A stretch of 64,000 nt of DNA from Puccinellia tenuiflora (Eukaryota; Streptophyta; Magnoliopsida; Poales; Poaceae). The notes under the pieces are model-generated. The model was given only the letters and a program-made list of their open reading frames with translations, did no database searches and was not told where the DNA came from. A program made the translations under genes and the position numbers. This document shows, one piece after another, positions 9,536-19,932 of this stretch. Location: positions 372,001 through 436,000 of the forward strand of contig QRDG01001828.1 of NCBI GenBank assembly GCA_012064385.1. Reading direction: 5' to 3'. How positions within the stretch are numbered: the stretch's first letter is position 1; every line of letters begins with the position of its first letter.

Positions 9536-11881
9536 ATGTCATTTAGAGGATTAGTGCACAATTCCTTGTTTATATTTAATGGCACAAATTTTAACATTTG
9601 GAAAACTCATATGCTTAATCACTTACGGGTCTTGGACCCCAATATTGAGCGTATCTTAGATATAGGTTTTTCTCCTCCAAAGGACTACGCAAGTACGACT
9701 TTAGAGGATGAGAAAAACTTATATCTAGATGCTCTAGCATCTAACGAGTTTTGCAAATTTGTGAGTGTTGTAGTTTTCGAGTCAATCATGCCTCTCCGGG
9801 ATGTTCATGAGCTTTGGACCAAGCTACAAGATAAATATGGAGTGTCCAACCCTTTTGAGGATGATTGCTCTCCCTCCACCTCCGGCCGTGACGAGTTCTC
9901 GTCTTCGTCTACTTCACCAAAATGTGGTAAGCCACAATCCAATGTAATGGTGAGTAGTGATAGGCTTTGCAATTTGGATAGTGAGCTCGTTGTTGATGAT
10001 CAATTATCTCTATCTTATTACAATGCTTCATCTTTGGACATAAACACACATAGCACCATAAATGATTTACATGCTAGTGTTGATTGTCCTCGCATATCAT
10101 CTAAAACTTGCTTCGATGAATCTCTTTATGATATGCTTGCTTTATCTTGTTGCCATGATAAAAATGTTTGTGTTCCCTATAAATCTTGCATTGATAATAA
10201 TGTAGAGGAAACCCAATTTGCTATGCAACAAGATTTGAACTTGAGTAGTTCAAAAATCAATTATTCTTCATCTTTCACCTCTCATTGTCTCATGGCTAAA
10301 TCTTCTTCTAGTAATGACAATGATGATAATAATGATAATGATAATGATGATGAAGAAGTTGATATGGAAAAAATTAATGCCCTTCTTCAAAATAAAGGTC
10401 TAATGATTCTCAAAGCCCTTCCTAGTAATAATAGTGCCCAAGCTAACCTCTTTGAAATCATGAGCACTCTTATTGAGCGTGGGGAAACTATTGAGGCCTT
10501 GGAAGCAAGCCTTGAAGAAAAGGGTAAGATAGAAAGAGATGATGCTATGGAGAAAGCATCGTTAGAAGATGCTCTTGTGGAAGAGCAAGAGACTCGTGCT
10601 TCTCTAGAGGAGAAACTAGAATCTATCGAGGAGTCTCATAATGACATAATTGCTAAAATCATTAAAGAACGTGACCATGCTCATGCTAAATATAAAGTCA
10701 CGAAAAATGAAAATGCTAGATTAAATGATGAGCTTGCCAAGTTATCTTGTTCTATTCCTAAAATTAATGATGCTTGTGCTACTAACTCCACTTCTTGTGA
10801 AGTATCTATTATGAAGGAGAATGTTGAGCTAAGGGCTCAACTTGAGTTGCTAACTAGCAAGTACGAGAAGTTGGAAGCAAGTCATGAAAAGCTATCTAGC
10901 TCTAATGATGATCTTCTAGCATCCTATGGGAAGTTGGAAGAAAATCATGAAAAGCTATCTAGCTCTAATGATGAACTTCTTGCTTCCTATGCTTGTCTTA
11001 AGTTAGCTCATGAGGCCATCACTACAAAGGTAACATCAAGTGAGCCTCATGTGGATATTAGCACAACTTTAATTAAAAATGCTCTATTGCCATGTGCTAG
11101 TCCTAGTAGTTCATCCACTAAAAATGTTGGTACATCATGTGATGGATTACTTGCTTTGCCTTGTTGCTCTAACAATGATGCATCTACCTCCTCTAGTTCT
11201 TGTGTTGTCACTAACCATGTAGAGAAAAGAGGAGAGCTCAAGGCCCAAGCCACTTCTTTGAAGAAAGGCTTGGAAAAGCGTCATGAAGGGAAGAGTGCAC
11301 TTGACAACATGTTGAGTGTGCAACAATCCCCGAAGGACAAGAGAGGACTTGGATTCAACTACAACATCAAGACCAAGTCCAAGGTTGAGAAGAAGAAGAA
11401 GAAGGGCCAAGTTCAAATCAAGAATCCGGCCAACATCACTTGCTTCAAGTGCAAGCTAGAAGGGCACCATGTTCGTGATTGCCCAATGAGGAAGAAGAAG
11501 CCTCTTAGTGAGAAGCAACTAGGGAAGCGGCCTCTCGTTCAAACTCGTGCTCAACCACGTGTTGAACAAAGGCCACCTCCTAAGAAGACTCAAGCCAATG
11601 CTCGTCAAGTTGAGGAGCCTATTAAGAAGAAGAAGAGTCGGTGTTGCTACCTTTGCCGTGGCAAAGGTCATTTTGCTTCTTTATGCACTAACGGTACCGT
11701 ATCCAACCCTATTATAGTTGATGATGCTTATTCTCTTGGGAAGGATAGAATTGGCAATGTGTTTGCCAAATATGTGGGAGCTCAAAGTGGTGTCAAGAAA
11801 AGCACCATTTGGGTTCCCAAGCCTATTGTGACTAACCTCTTAGGACCCAACTTGGTTGGGGACCAACAAGCTTCAACTTGA
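9536..11881 (+). CDS. gag: Gag-like protein of a non-autonomous Copia element, copy 1
   Basis: 781 codons starting AUG (MSFRGLVHNS) 40 bp after the PBS. Residues about 1-105 resemble the Copia Gag N-terminal domain (FNGTNFNIWKTHMLNHL, later WTKLQDKYG). A Ser/Cys-rich, acidic linker follows with an Asn-Asp run (NDNDDNNDNDNDDEE). Residues about 275-500 are a Glu/Lys-rich coiled coil with a short duplication (EKLSSSNDDLLASY, EKLSSSNDELLASY). A Lys-rich basic segment precedes two CX2CX4HX4C zinc knuckles near residues 635 and 704 (CFKCKLEGHHVRDC, CYLCRGKGHFASLC). It would assemble particles and bind RNA. No protease, integrase or reverse transcriptase follows, so mobility would need enzymes from an autonomous relative. 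The frame is fully open, so the copy could be functional. Confidence 0.9.
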   Translation: MSFRGLVHNSLFIFNGTNFNIWKTHMLNHLRVLDPNIERILDIGFSPPKDYASTTLEDEKNLYLDALASNEFCKFVSVVVFESIMPLRDVHELWTKLQDKYGVSNPFEDDCSPSTSGRDEFSSSSTSPKCGKPQSNVMVSSDRLCNLDSELVVDDQLSLSYYNASSLDINTHSTINDLHASVDCPRISSKTCFDESLYDMLALSCCHDKNVCVPYKSCIDNNVEETQFAMQQDLNLSSSKINYSSSFTSHCLMAKSSSSNDNDDNNDNDNDDEEVDMEKINALLQNKGLMILKALPSNNSAQANLFEIMSTLIERGETIEALEASLEEKGKIERDDAMEKASLEDALVEEQETRASLEEKLESIEESHNDIIAKIIKERDHAHAKYKVTKNENARLNDELAKLSCSIPKINDACATNSTSCEVSIMKENVELRAQLELLTSKYEKLEASHEKLSSSNDDLLASYGKLEENHEKLSSSNDELLASYACLKLAHEAITTKVTSSEPHVDISTTLIKNALLPCASPSSSSTKNVGTSCDGLLALPCCSNNDASTSSSSCVVTNHVEKRGELKAQATSLKKGLEKRHEGKSALDNMLSVQQSPKDKRGLGFNYNIKTKSKVEKKKKKGQVQIKNPANITCFKCKLEGHHVRDCPMRKKKPLSEKQLGKRPLVQTRAQPRVEQRPPPKKTQANARQVEEPIKKKKSRCCYLCRGKGHFASLCTNGTVSNPIIVDDAYSLGKDRIGNVFAKYVGAQSGVKKSTIWVPKPIVTNLLGPNLVGDQQAST

Positions 11882-14800
11882 TCAATAGGTGTTTATGGAG
11901 GACATTGGTGACTTGGCTATTTTTGAAGAATTAAGGGATCTTCATGGTTTTATTTCTCAAGCCAAGTCAATTGGATCACATATCTATCTCATATCCAATG
12001 CTCCTCCTTGCGGTAACTTGTATTTAATTCATATACTCATTGAAAGTTGCTTGCTCCCTTGCATGTGTTAGTTTTGTTCCTAGCATGTGCTTGTATATGT
12101 TATGCTACTTTCCTTCTTGTCTTGTTACTCAAGGTTATGTAAGATAGTTGTGTATCATATATGTGTAACTTTGTGTTGAGCTTTTTGAATCTTGTGTGGA
12201 TTTCATTTGGCTCTTTGAGTTATTAATGGACTATCCCATTTTGGGGGAGTGATGTGCTTTGTGCACCTCACAAACCTAAAAAATGTGTATACATGAAGCA
12301 CACCACCTAGTATTGATATTTCAATATTATCTAGTTACTATGTGGTATGTCATATTCATGAGAAATTCAATTTCTACAATGTCCATTAATTTCTCTAGTT
12401 GGTTTTATTTGCCTCTTGTTTAAAAAATAAAATGAAGTATCACATTATGGGGGAGTAATAAGCTATGTGCATATTACAATCCCATAAAAATGTGAACATT
12501 TGAGGTTTGCCACTTAGATTTGACATTGTACATTATCTTATTTCTATGTGGCATGTGTTCTCGAACAAGTTCCAATTTCCTTTGTGGTTGTCTTTTGGCT
12601 CTTGTTTGTGTGTGTTTGCTTGGTGTGGTTTTTCTCTAATATGCATTTCCATATATTATGTGAGAAACCATTTGTTTCCTTTTATTCTAACCATGGCTTT
12701 GCCGGTTGGTTCGAATAATTGAAACTACCAACAAACCTCTTTCAAAATATGGTGTTTAATTCTTACCTCTTGCCATATGCTTTTTGTTGTGAAGTTGGTC
12801 TTGATCATCTTTCCTATTTACCACCGAGAGATATCTCTCTATATACTCCTTGTCTTGACAAGTGATTCTAGTAATTGAGGTGGATTGTGTAGACCATCTT
12901 CGCATTGGCTCTTGCGTTAAATTTGCTTTATCTATTGCCTTCCTTGCCTTTTGAATGGATCCTATTTTTTCAATTGGTAGTGTTTAGTGTTGTAAATAAA
13001 ATATGGAGAGTAATGATCCCTTGTGTATGCATTTTGTATTCAAATGCAAATATCTAAGATAATGCATGAATCTTGGGGAGCATTCCTTTTTATTTAGATC
13101 ACTATCCCATCTATCAATATTTCATCCTTTCAATTGGCATATGATTTTTGATCTTGTGTTGGTACCTTCAATTTGTATTAATTGGAATTTAATATCTCCT
13201 CCATAGATATTCGTTCCAATTAATATTTATTGTGGGAGTCTTGATACCTTTTTGCTTCATCTTACTTTACTTGACTTCGGTCAAGTATCACCCTTTTCTT
13301 GGTATCTTTTCTCCTAATTGTTATTTGTTGTTTTAATTGGTATCTTATTTTCATTTGGTGTCTTTTCAATCATTTGTTGTGTTGATTTGATTCCTTTTGA
13401 TATCACACCTCATGTGTTGATGTGTTATGGAATCAATCATTTGTTGATTTGATTTTTCCTCAATCATTTGTTGATTTGGATTTTGATATAATTTGGACAA
13501 CCATTTCTTATCACACCTTGGTGTGCTTTATTGGTTTACTTGGTGTTTTTGTCCAATTTGTATCTCGTTTGGCTCTTGTAAGTCTATGCATGCATATTTA
13601 CTAGTATATTTATTTTATGGCATGCTAGCCTTTCTAGTTCCAATATATAGGGGATACTCCACCAAATCCTAAATCGCCTAAGATGTGCATGAAATTCAAT
13701 TTCATATCTATATGCACATATTTATGTGGAGTATGTCCTATATATTGTAGTGTTTCTAACTACTATGGGACCCAATGAGTTTGGGAACCATTTTGTACTC
13801 TAATTGTGTTTTAGGTACAATGGAGATGCATTGGATGCTTGCCTCATTCATAAGGAAGGTGTTCTCACCGTGTGAGTGTCGGGGTCAAGCTTTGATGATA
13901 AACCCACTCTCATCATCTTCATCACCAATGTCATCTCGGTAACAAGTATCTATCCCATGCATACCTTTCTAGTATTCAACCTTGTGTAGGTTGCCTCTTG
14001 GCATGAAATCTCTTATATGCAATTGTTGTGGTTTTGACCTTTTCCTTCACTTAATATATCTTTGTGATATGTGTGATGAATTTGCAAAAACCTTTTCTTC
14101 AATTGATATTTATTTCCTTGTGATACTTGTTGCCTAACTCAAAGCATCTCCACTATCTCTTATTCCCTTAGTGATATGTGTGATGCATTTGATATATTTG
14201 AAGTTCATTTATATACAATGAGGTAAATTTGAGCTATGTGCTATGCTTTTATGCATTAATCTCGTTTGTATATTTATGACTTCCTTTTGGATACCTTGTT
14301 CTCTTTTTCCCGAACCATTTCGTATGTATATGTTTCTTTGCGGATGTATATCTTTGTGGTTTGTCTAATAAGAAACCTATACATATGAGAGAGGTCATCT
14401 TTTAGTTGGTATCCTATTTCTTTTGAGCCACCTTGTTTTTCTTCTATAAATCTTTGGTGGTTCCAAATTTGTCTCATGAGTGCTTGTCTTATTGTTTATT
14501 GGTATCTTTGCACACTCATGTATTTCTTGGAGATCTTTGACTTCATGCCTACCATGGTGAGCATGTTGAATTTTATTGGCTAAATGCTCGTACTAGCTTT
14601 TGGCATTTTAATTGGTTTAGTTTTCAATTGGTTTTAGTTTCCAATTGGTATCCCTAAGCGTGTGAACATATTTCTTTAAAAAGATCTCTTTTCTCGGTTG
14701 GGCCTATCTTACGATGAATTTTTGAAAATTGGTATCTTCTTATGGCTCAACCACATCTTTGGTGCAAGTGCTATGATTTGTTTTTTGCATTATGCACTCT

Positions 14801-15305
14801 TGCACTAGTTGCGTGTTCTAAATGATTTTGGGGGAGCAAGGATGCCATTTTTATGCACTCCTCAATTGTGCATGAAAATTGGGGAGCTTCTCCGTTTTCA
14901 TTTAGAACTCTCGCTTTGGATTTTTTGATTGCCTTTCTCCTTTGTGAAGATGTTTAAAATGGTTTCATCTTCTTTTTGCAATCTTTGGATCCTCAATATA
15001 GTTTGATTTCCTCTAATTATTCGTCAATGAATAAGTGCATTTGATTTCACTCATATCTTGAGTAATGCACACCTTTATGGAGGAACTCATATTATATTGG
15101 CTCTCTAAATTTTTCTTCCCATTTCGGCAATCGATGCCAATGGGGGAAAAGTTTAGAGGGTTTAAGGGAATTTGGGTTTTATGCTTTTGTTGCATTTGCC
15201 TTTAATGCGCTTTGCATTCTTGCTTGTCTGTCATGCAAGGATGCTTTATTCATTATATAAACCCTCTTGAAAGGGATTGTCATCAATTACCAAAATGGGG
15301 GAGAT
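11882..15305 (+). other. Non-coding 3' internal region, copy 1, with repeated polypurine tracts
   Basis: 3.4 kb without a meaningful ORF. T-rich text repeats AATTGGTATC (about 13333, 14650, 14725), echoing the bases around the PBS. PPT-like GGGGAG tracts occur at 12243-12249, 12449-12455, 13075-13080, 14830-14836, 14881-14886 and 15142-15150, before the proper PPT at 15292-15305. Multiple PPTs upstream of the 3' LTR are a known feature of Sireviruses. The region probably descends from pol and post-pol sequence that has been lost or replaced. Confidence 0.7.
15292..15305 (+). promoter_or_regulatory. Polypurine tract, copy 1
   Basis: AAAATGGGGGAGAT lies directly 5' of LTR2, the expected plus-strand primer position. 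Confidence 0.85.
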
Positions 15306-17532
15306 TGAAAGTGCATGGTTGATCCCATGCATGGTTTTGGTAATTAATGACAATCTCTATGGTCTAATGTTTGCTTTGAGCCATATTTATAGGTGTGTCC
15401 ATTTGAGTTGCTTGGTCTCCATTTGTTGGAATCAAGGTTAAGGGAAGAAGTTTATGGGTTGATCAAGGCTTTGTGCGGGTTGATCATCACTCATGGCCAA
15501 GTGAAGATATGCCGAAGAGAGCGTCTCCCATCTTGGTGTATGGGGGAGCATCAAGTGAATCTTCACCGAAGCGCAATTGAGGAAGGTGGTGCATCTTGAG
15601 GAGATGAAGATCATCCTCATCGACCTCAAGTGGTTTAAGCGCAAGGCAAAGGTATGATCTTGATAGGGTTTTTATTTTACCGGTCTCATGTTGTTTAGTG
15701 GAGAGACCGGGTTATAGGATAGATAGCCGTACTATCAAGAGGGGCTCTCGACCGAATATCGTGATCGTATCGTCGTAGAGAGCACAAACCTTTGCATCCA
15801 TGCAATCATCTTTATTGGTTCTTATTTGTCTCTTATCGTGGTGTGGTCTTGGTGCTTGTCGTGCTTGTCATGACAAGGCTAAGGTCACCGAAAACGGTTT
15901 TCATATGCGTTCCCTATTGCGTTTTCGGTATTGGAGATTTTGCCGGTTTATCCGTGCGGGAGATTTCTCTCTTCCATTTCTTTGCAAAATCTCCATTGCT
16001 TGTTTGCCATTTTCAAAGGTAGCATTTGTCGTCCTCTTTCCAACAAAATTGGTTTTACTTCATTCGGACGTCAATTGCAAAAGTTATAGAATTTCCGGTT
16101 TGCGAAAATGAGTTTTTAACTTTTCCCATTTGGTTTTATAATATTTTCTTGGACTATGATGTTTCTCTGCATATTCTTGTTGTGCTCGTTGTGACGATTC
16201 CAACGAGTCCAAGAATATCGAAAACGGAGTTCGTATGCGAAAGTTATTGCGTTTTCGATTCGGTCGATTTTTCAAAACAGAAAATCAAAAGAAAAAAAAA
16301 TGGGCGAAGCAGCCGGCCAGGCCGGGCCTATGGCCGGCCCATGACCGGGGCCTCTCAGTATCCTGGCCGGCCATCATGGCCGGGCCAGGCCAGCCATGGC
16401 CGGCCCACCCGATTTTCCCTATATGGCCTTCCCGGCCATTTCCCCGGCCAGGCCGGCCCGATGGCCGGCCTTTCACGATTTTGCCTCCAACGGGCAGATT
16501 TCTGCCCTCCCTTTTAAGTGGTCTTCTTCCCCATTTGTTCTCTAACTTTTGGCCACCATTTGAGCTCTTCTTTCCTCCATTGTTGCCATCTCTCTTGAGC
16601 TTTAGATCTCTCAATCCCTCCAATACTTCTTGCTTCTTTTTGAGGGAAAAGAGAGAGGAGGTTTAGATTCACATTTCCACCGATCAATTTCTCCTCTAAG
16701 TGAGGGGAACTCTTTGGATCTAAATCTTGGAGTTCTTGGTGTTTCTCCATTGTTCTTCCTCCTAAATCCCTCCATAGCATTAGTTGCTTTGGTTGGATTT
16801 TGGGGAGAAGAATTTGACCACTTGGTGTGTTCTTGCCTTTTGCATTAGTTGCATCGGGTTGTGCTCTCCACGGTGATTCGTGGGATTGACGTTGAGAAGC
16901 TTGTTACTCTTGGGTGCATTGTGTTCCCAAGAGCTTGTTGCCTCTTGGGTGCATTGTGTACCCTAGACGGTTGGAGGTGCCGCGAAGACTTCGAGTTGTG
17001 AAGCTTCGGCACGAGTTTGGGAGCCCCCAATTGAGTTGTGGGTGTGTGCCCCAAGGAGAAGTTGTAAAGGGCTCCGGAATCCGCCCCGAAGGATTCCGAT
17101 AGTGGAAGGTGAACCAATCCCTTGGGTGAGGTTCATCGGAGAATAGGGTGAGGCCTTTGTGGCATCTTGAGTAGGCCTCTTGTGGCGAGCTCACACCCCT
17201 CCAACGAGACGTACTCCCTTAACAAGGAGGAACTCGGGAATACATCCTCGTCTCCGCGTGCCTCGGTTATTTCTATACCCGAGCTTTACTTATGCAATTT
17301 ACATTGTGATAGCCTTCGTGCTTGAAGTTCATATCTTGCTATCATCTTGTTGATTGAATTGCTTAGCATAAGTTGTTGGTGCACATAGGTGAACCTAGAA
17401 TATTAGGTTGTTGGCTTGTTAATTTAAACACCTAGTTTTATTCCGCAATTATCAAGCCCCTAATTAGAAAAAGTTTTAATCGCCTATTCACCCCCCCCTC
17501 TAGGCGACATCTCGGGCATAGTTGTTCTTTCA
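15306..17532 (+). repeat. LTR2 (shared, central) of the Copia array
   Basis: 2227 bp. It is the 3' LTR of copy 1 and at the same time the 5' LTR of copy 2. It matches LTR3 by eye except for 8 rather than 7 C in the run before TCTAGGCGAC. Confidence 0.93.
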
Positions 17533-17534
17533 AT

Positions 17535-17546
17535 TGGTATCAGAGC
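17535..17546 (+). promoter_or_regulatory. Primer binding site, copy 2
   Basis: TGGTATCAGAGC again starts 3 bp after the end of the LTR. Confidence 0.92.
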
Positions 17547-17586
17547 CTCGTCTCTCTTGTTTGGCTTCACCGCCTAGAGAGTAAAG

Positions 17587-19932
17587 ATGTCGTTTAGAGG
17601 ATTAGTGCACAATTCCTTGTTTATATTTAATGGCACAAATTTTAATATTTGGAAAACTCATATGCTTAATCACTTACGGGTCTTGGACCCCAATATTGAG
17701 CGTATCTTAGATATAGGTTTTTCTCCTCCAAAGGACTACGCAAGTACGACTTTAGAGGATGAGAAAAACTTATATCTAGATGCTCTAGCATCTAACGAGT
17801 TTTGCAAATTTGTGAGTGTTGTAGTTTTCGAGTCAATCATGCCTCTCCGGGATGTTCATGAGCTTTGGACCAAGCTACAAGATAAATATGGAGTGTCCAA
17901 CCCTTTTGAGGATGATTGCTCTCCCTCCACCTCCGGCCGTGACGAGTTCTCGTCTTCGTCTACTTCACCAAAATGTGGTAAGCCACAATCCAATGTAATG
18001 GTGAGTAGTGATAGGCTTTGCAATTTGGATAGTGAGCTCGTTGTTGATGATCAATTATCTCTATCTTATTACAATGCTTCATCTTTGGACATAAACACAC
18101 ATAGCACCATAAATGATTTACATGCTAGTGTTGATTGTCCTCGCATATCATCTAAAACTTGCTTCGATGAATCTCTTTATGATATGCTTGCTTTATCTTG
18201 TTGCCATGATAAAAATGTTTGTGTTCCCTCTAAATCTTGCATTGATAATAATGTAGAGGAAACCCAATTTGCTATGCAACAAGATTTGAACTTGAGTAGT
18301 TCAAAAATCAATTATTCTTCATCTTTCACCTCTCATTGTCTCATGGCTAAATCTTCTTCTAGTAATGACAATGATGATAATAATGATAATGATAATGATG
18401 ATGAAGAAGTTGATATGGAAAAAATTAATGCCCTTCTTCAAAATAAAGGTCTAATGATTCTCAAAGCCCTTCCTAGTAATAATAGTGCCCAAGCTAACCT
18501 CTTTGAAATCATGAGCACTCTTATTGAGCGTGGGGAAACTATTGAGGCCTTGGAAGCAAGCCTTGAAGAAAAGGGTAAGATAGAAAGAGATGATGCTATG
18601 GAGAAAGCATCGTTAGAAGATGCTCTTGTGGAAGAGCAAGAGACTCGTGCTTCTCTAGAGGAGAAACTAGAATCTATCGAGGAGTCTCATAATGACATAA
18701 TTGCTAAAATCATTAAAGAACGTGACCATGCTCATGCTAAATATAAAGTCACGAAAAATGAAAATGCTAGATTAAATGATGAGCTTGCCAAGTTATCTTG
18801 TTCTATTCCTAAAATTAATGATGCTTGTGCTACTAACTCCACTTCTTGTGAAGTATCTATTATGAAGGAGAATGTTGAGCTAAGGGCTCAACTTGAGTTG
18901 CTAACTAGCAAGTACGAGAAGTTGGAAGCAAGTCATGAAAAGCTATCTAGCTCTAATGATGATCTTCTAGCATCCTATGGGAAGTTGGAAGAAAATCATG
19001 AAAAGCTATCTAGCTCTAATGATGAACTTCTTGCTTCCTATGCTTGTCTTAAGTTAGCTCATGAGGCCATCACTACAAAGGTAACATCAAGTGAGCCTCA
19101 TGTGGATATTAGCACAACTTTAATTAAAAATGCTCTATTGCCATGTGCTAGTCCTAGTAGTTCATCCACTAAAAATGTTGGTACATCATGTGATGGATTA
19201 CTTGCTTTGCCTTGTTGCTCTAACAATGATGCATCTACCTCCTCTAGTTCTTGTGTTGTCACTAACCATGTAGAGAAAAGAGGAGAGCTCAAGGCCCAAG
19301 CCACTTCTTTGAAGAAAGGCTTGGAAAAGCGTCATGAAGGGAAGAGTGCACTTGACAACATGTTGAGTGTGCAACAATCCCCGAAGGACAAGAGAGGACT
19401 TGGATTCAACTACAACATCAAGACCAAGTCCAAGGTTGAGAAGAAGAAGAAGAAGGGCCAAGTTCAAATCAAGAATCCGGCCAACATCACTTGCTTCAAG
19501 TGCAAGCTAGAAGGGCACCATGTTCGTGATTGCCCAATGAGGAAGAAGAAGCCTCTTAGTGAGAAGCAACTAGGGAAGCGGCCTCTCGTTCAAACTCGTG
19601 CTCAACCACGTGTTGAACAAAGGCCACCTCCTAAGAAGACTCAAGCCAATGCTCGTCAAGTTGAGGAGCCTATTAAGAAGAAGAAGAGTCGGTGTTGCTA
19701 CCTTTGCCGTGGCAAAGGTCATTTTGCTTCTTTATGCACTAACGGTACCGTATCCAACCCTATTATAGTTGATGATGCTTATTCTCTTGGGAAGGATAGA
19801 ATTGGCAATGTGTTTGCCAAATATGTGGGAGCTCAAAGTGGTGTCAAGAAAAGCACCATTTGGGTTCCCAAGCCTATTGTGACTAACCTCTTAGGACCCA
19901 ACTTGGTTGGGGACCAACAAGCTTCAACTTGA
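17587..19932 (+). CDS. gag: Gag-like protein of a non-autonomous Copia element, copy 2
   Basis: Same 781-codon architecture as the copy at 9536: N-terminal Copia-type domain, acidic linker, coiled coil, two CX2CX4HX4C knuckles. I see one amino-acid difference, Ser instead of Tyr in VCVP(Y/S)KSC at about residue 219, plus two silent changes near the start (TCA to TCG at codon 2; AAC to AAT in the FNIW segment). Keeping two open frames 8 kb apart shows that the array is young. No pol follows. Confidence 0.9.
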   Translation: MSFRGLVHNSLFIFNGTNFNIWKTHMLNHLRVLDPNIERILDIGFSPPKDYASTTLEDEKNLYLDALASNEFCKFVSVVVFESIMPLRDVHELWTKLQDKYGVSNPFEDDCSPSTSGRDEFSSSSTSPKCGKPQSNVMVSSDRLCNLDSELVVDDQLSLSYYNASSLDINTHSTINDLHASVDCPRISSKTCFDESLYDMLALSCCHDKNVCVPSKSCIDNNVEETQFAMQQDLNLSSSKINYSSSFTSHCLMAKSSSSNDNDDNNDNDNDDEEVDMEKINALLQNKGLMILKALPSNNSAQANLFEIMSTLIERGETIEALEASLEEKGKIERDDAMEKASLEDALVEEQETRASLEEKLESIEESHNDIIAKIIKERDHAHAKYKVTKNENARLNDELAKLSCSIPKINDACATNSTSCEVSIMKENVELRAQLELLTSKYEKLEASHEKLSSSNDDLLASYGKLEENHEKLSSSNDELLASYACLKLAHEAITTKVTSSEPHVDISTTLIKNALLPCASPSSSSTKNVGTSCDGLLALPCCSNNDASTSSSSCVVTNHVEKRGELKAQATSLKKGLEKRHEGKSALDNMLSVQQSPKDKRGLGFNYNIKTKSKVEKKKKKGQVQIKNPANITCFKCKLEGHHVRDCPMRKKKPLSEKQLGKRPLVQTRAQPRVEQRPPPKKTQANARQVEEPIKKKKSRCCYLCRGKGHFASLCTNGTVSNPIIVDDAYSLGKDRIGNVFAKYVGAQSGVKKSTIWVPKPIVTNLLGPNLVGDQQAST

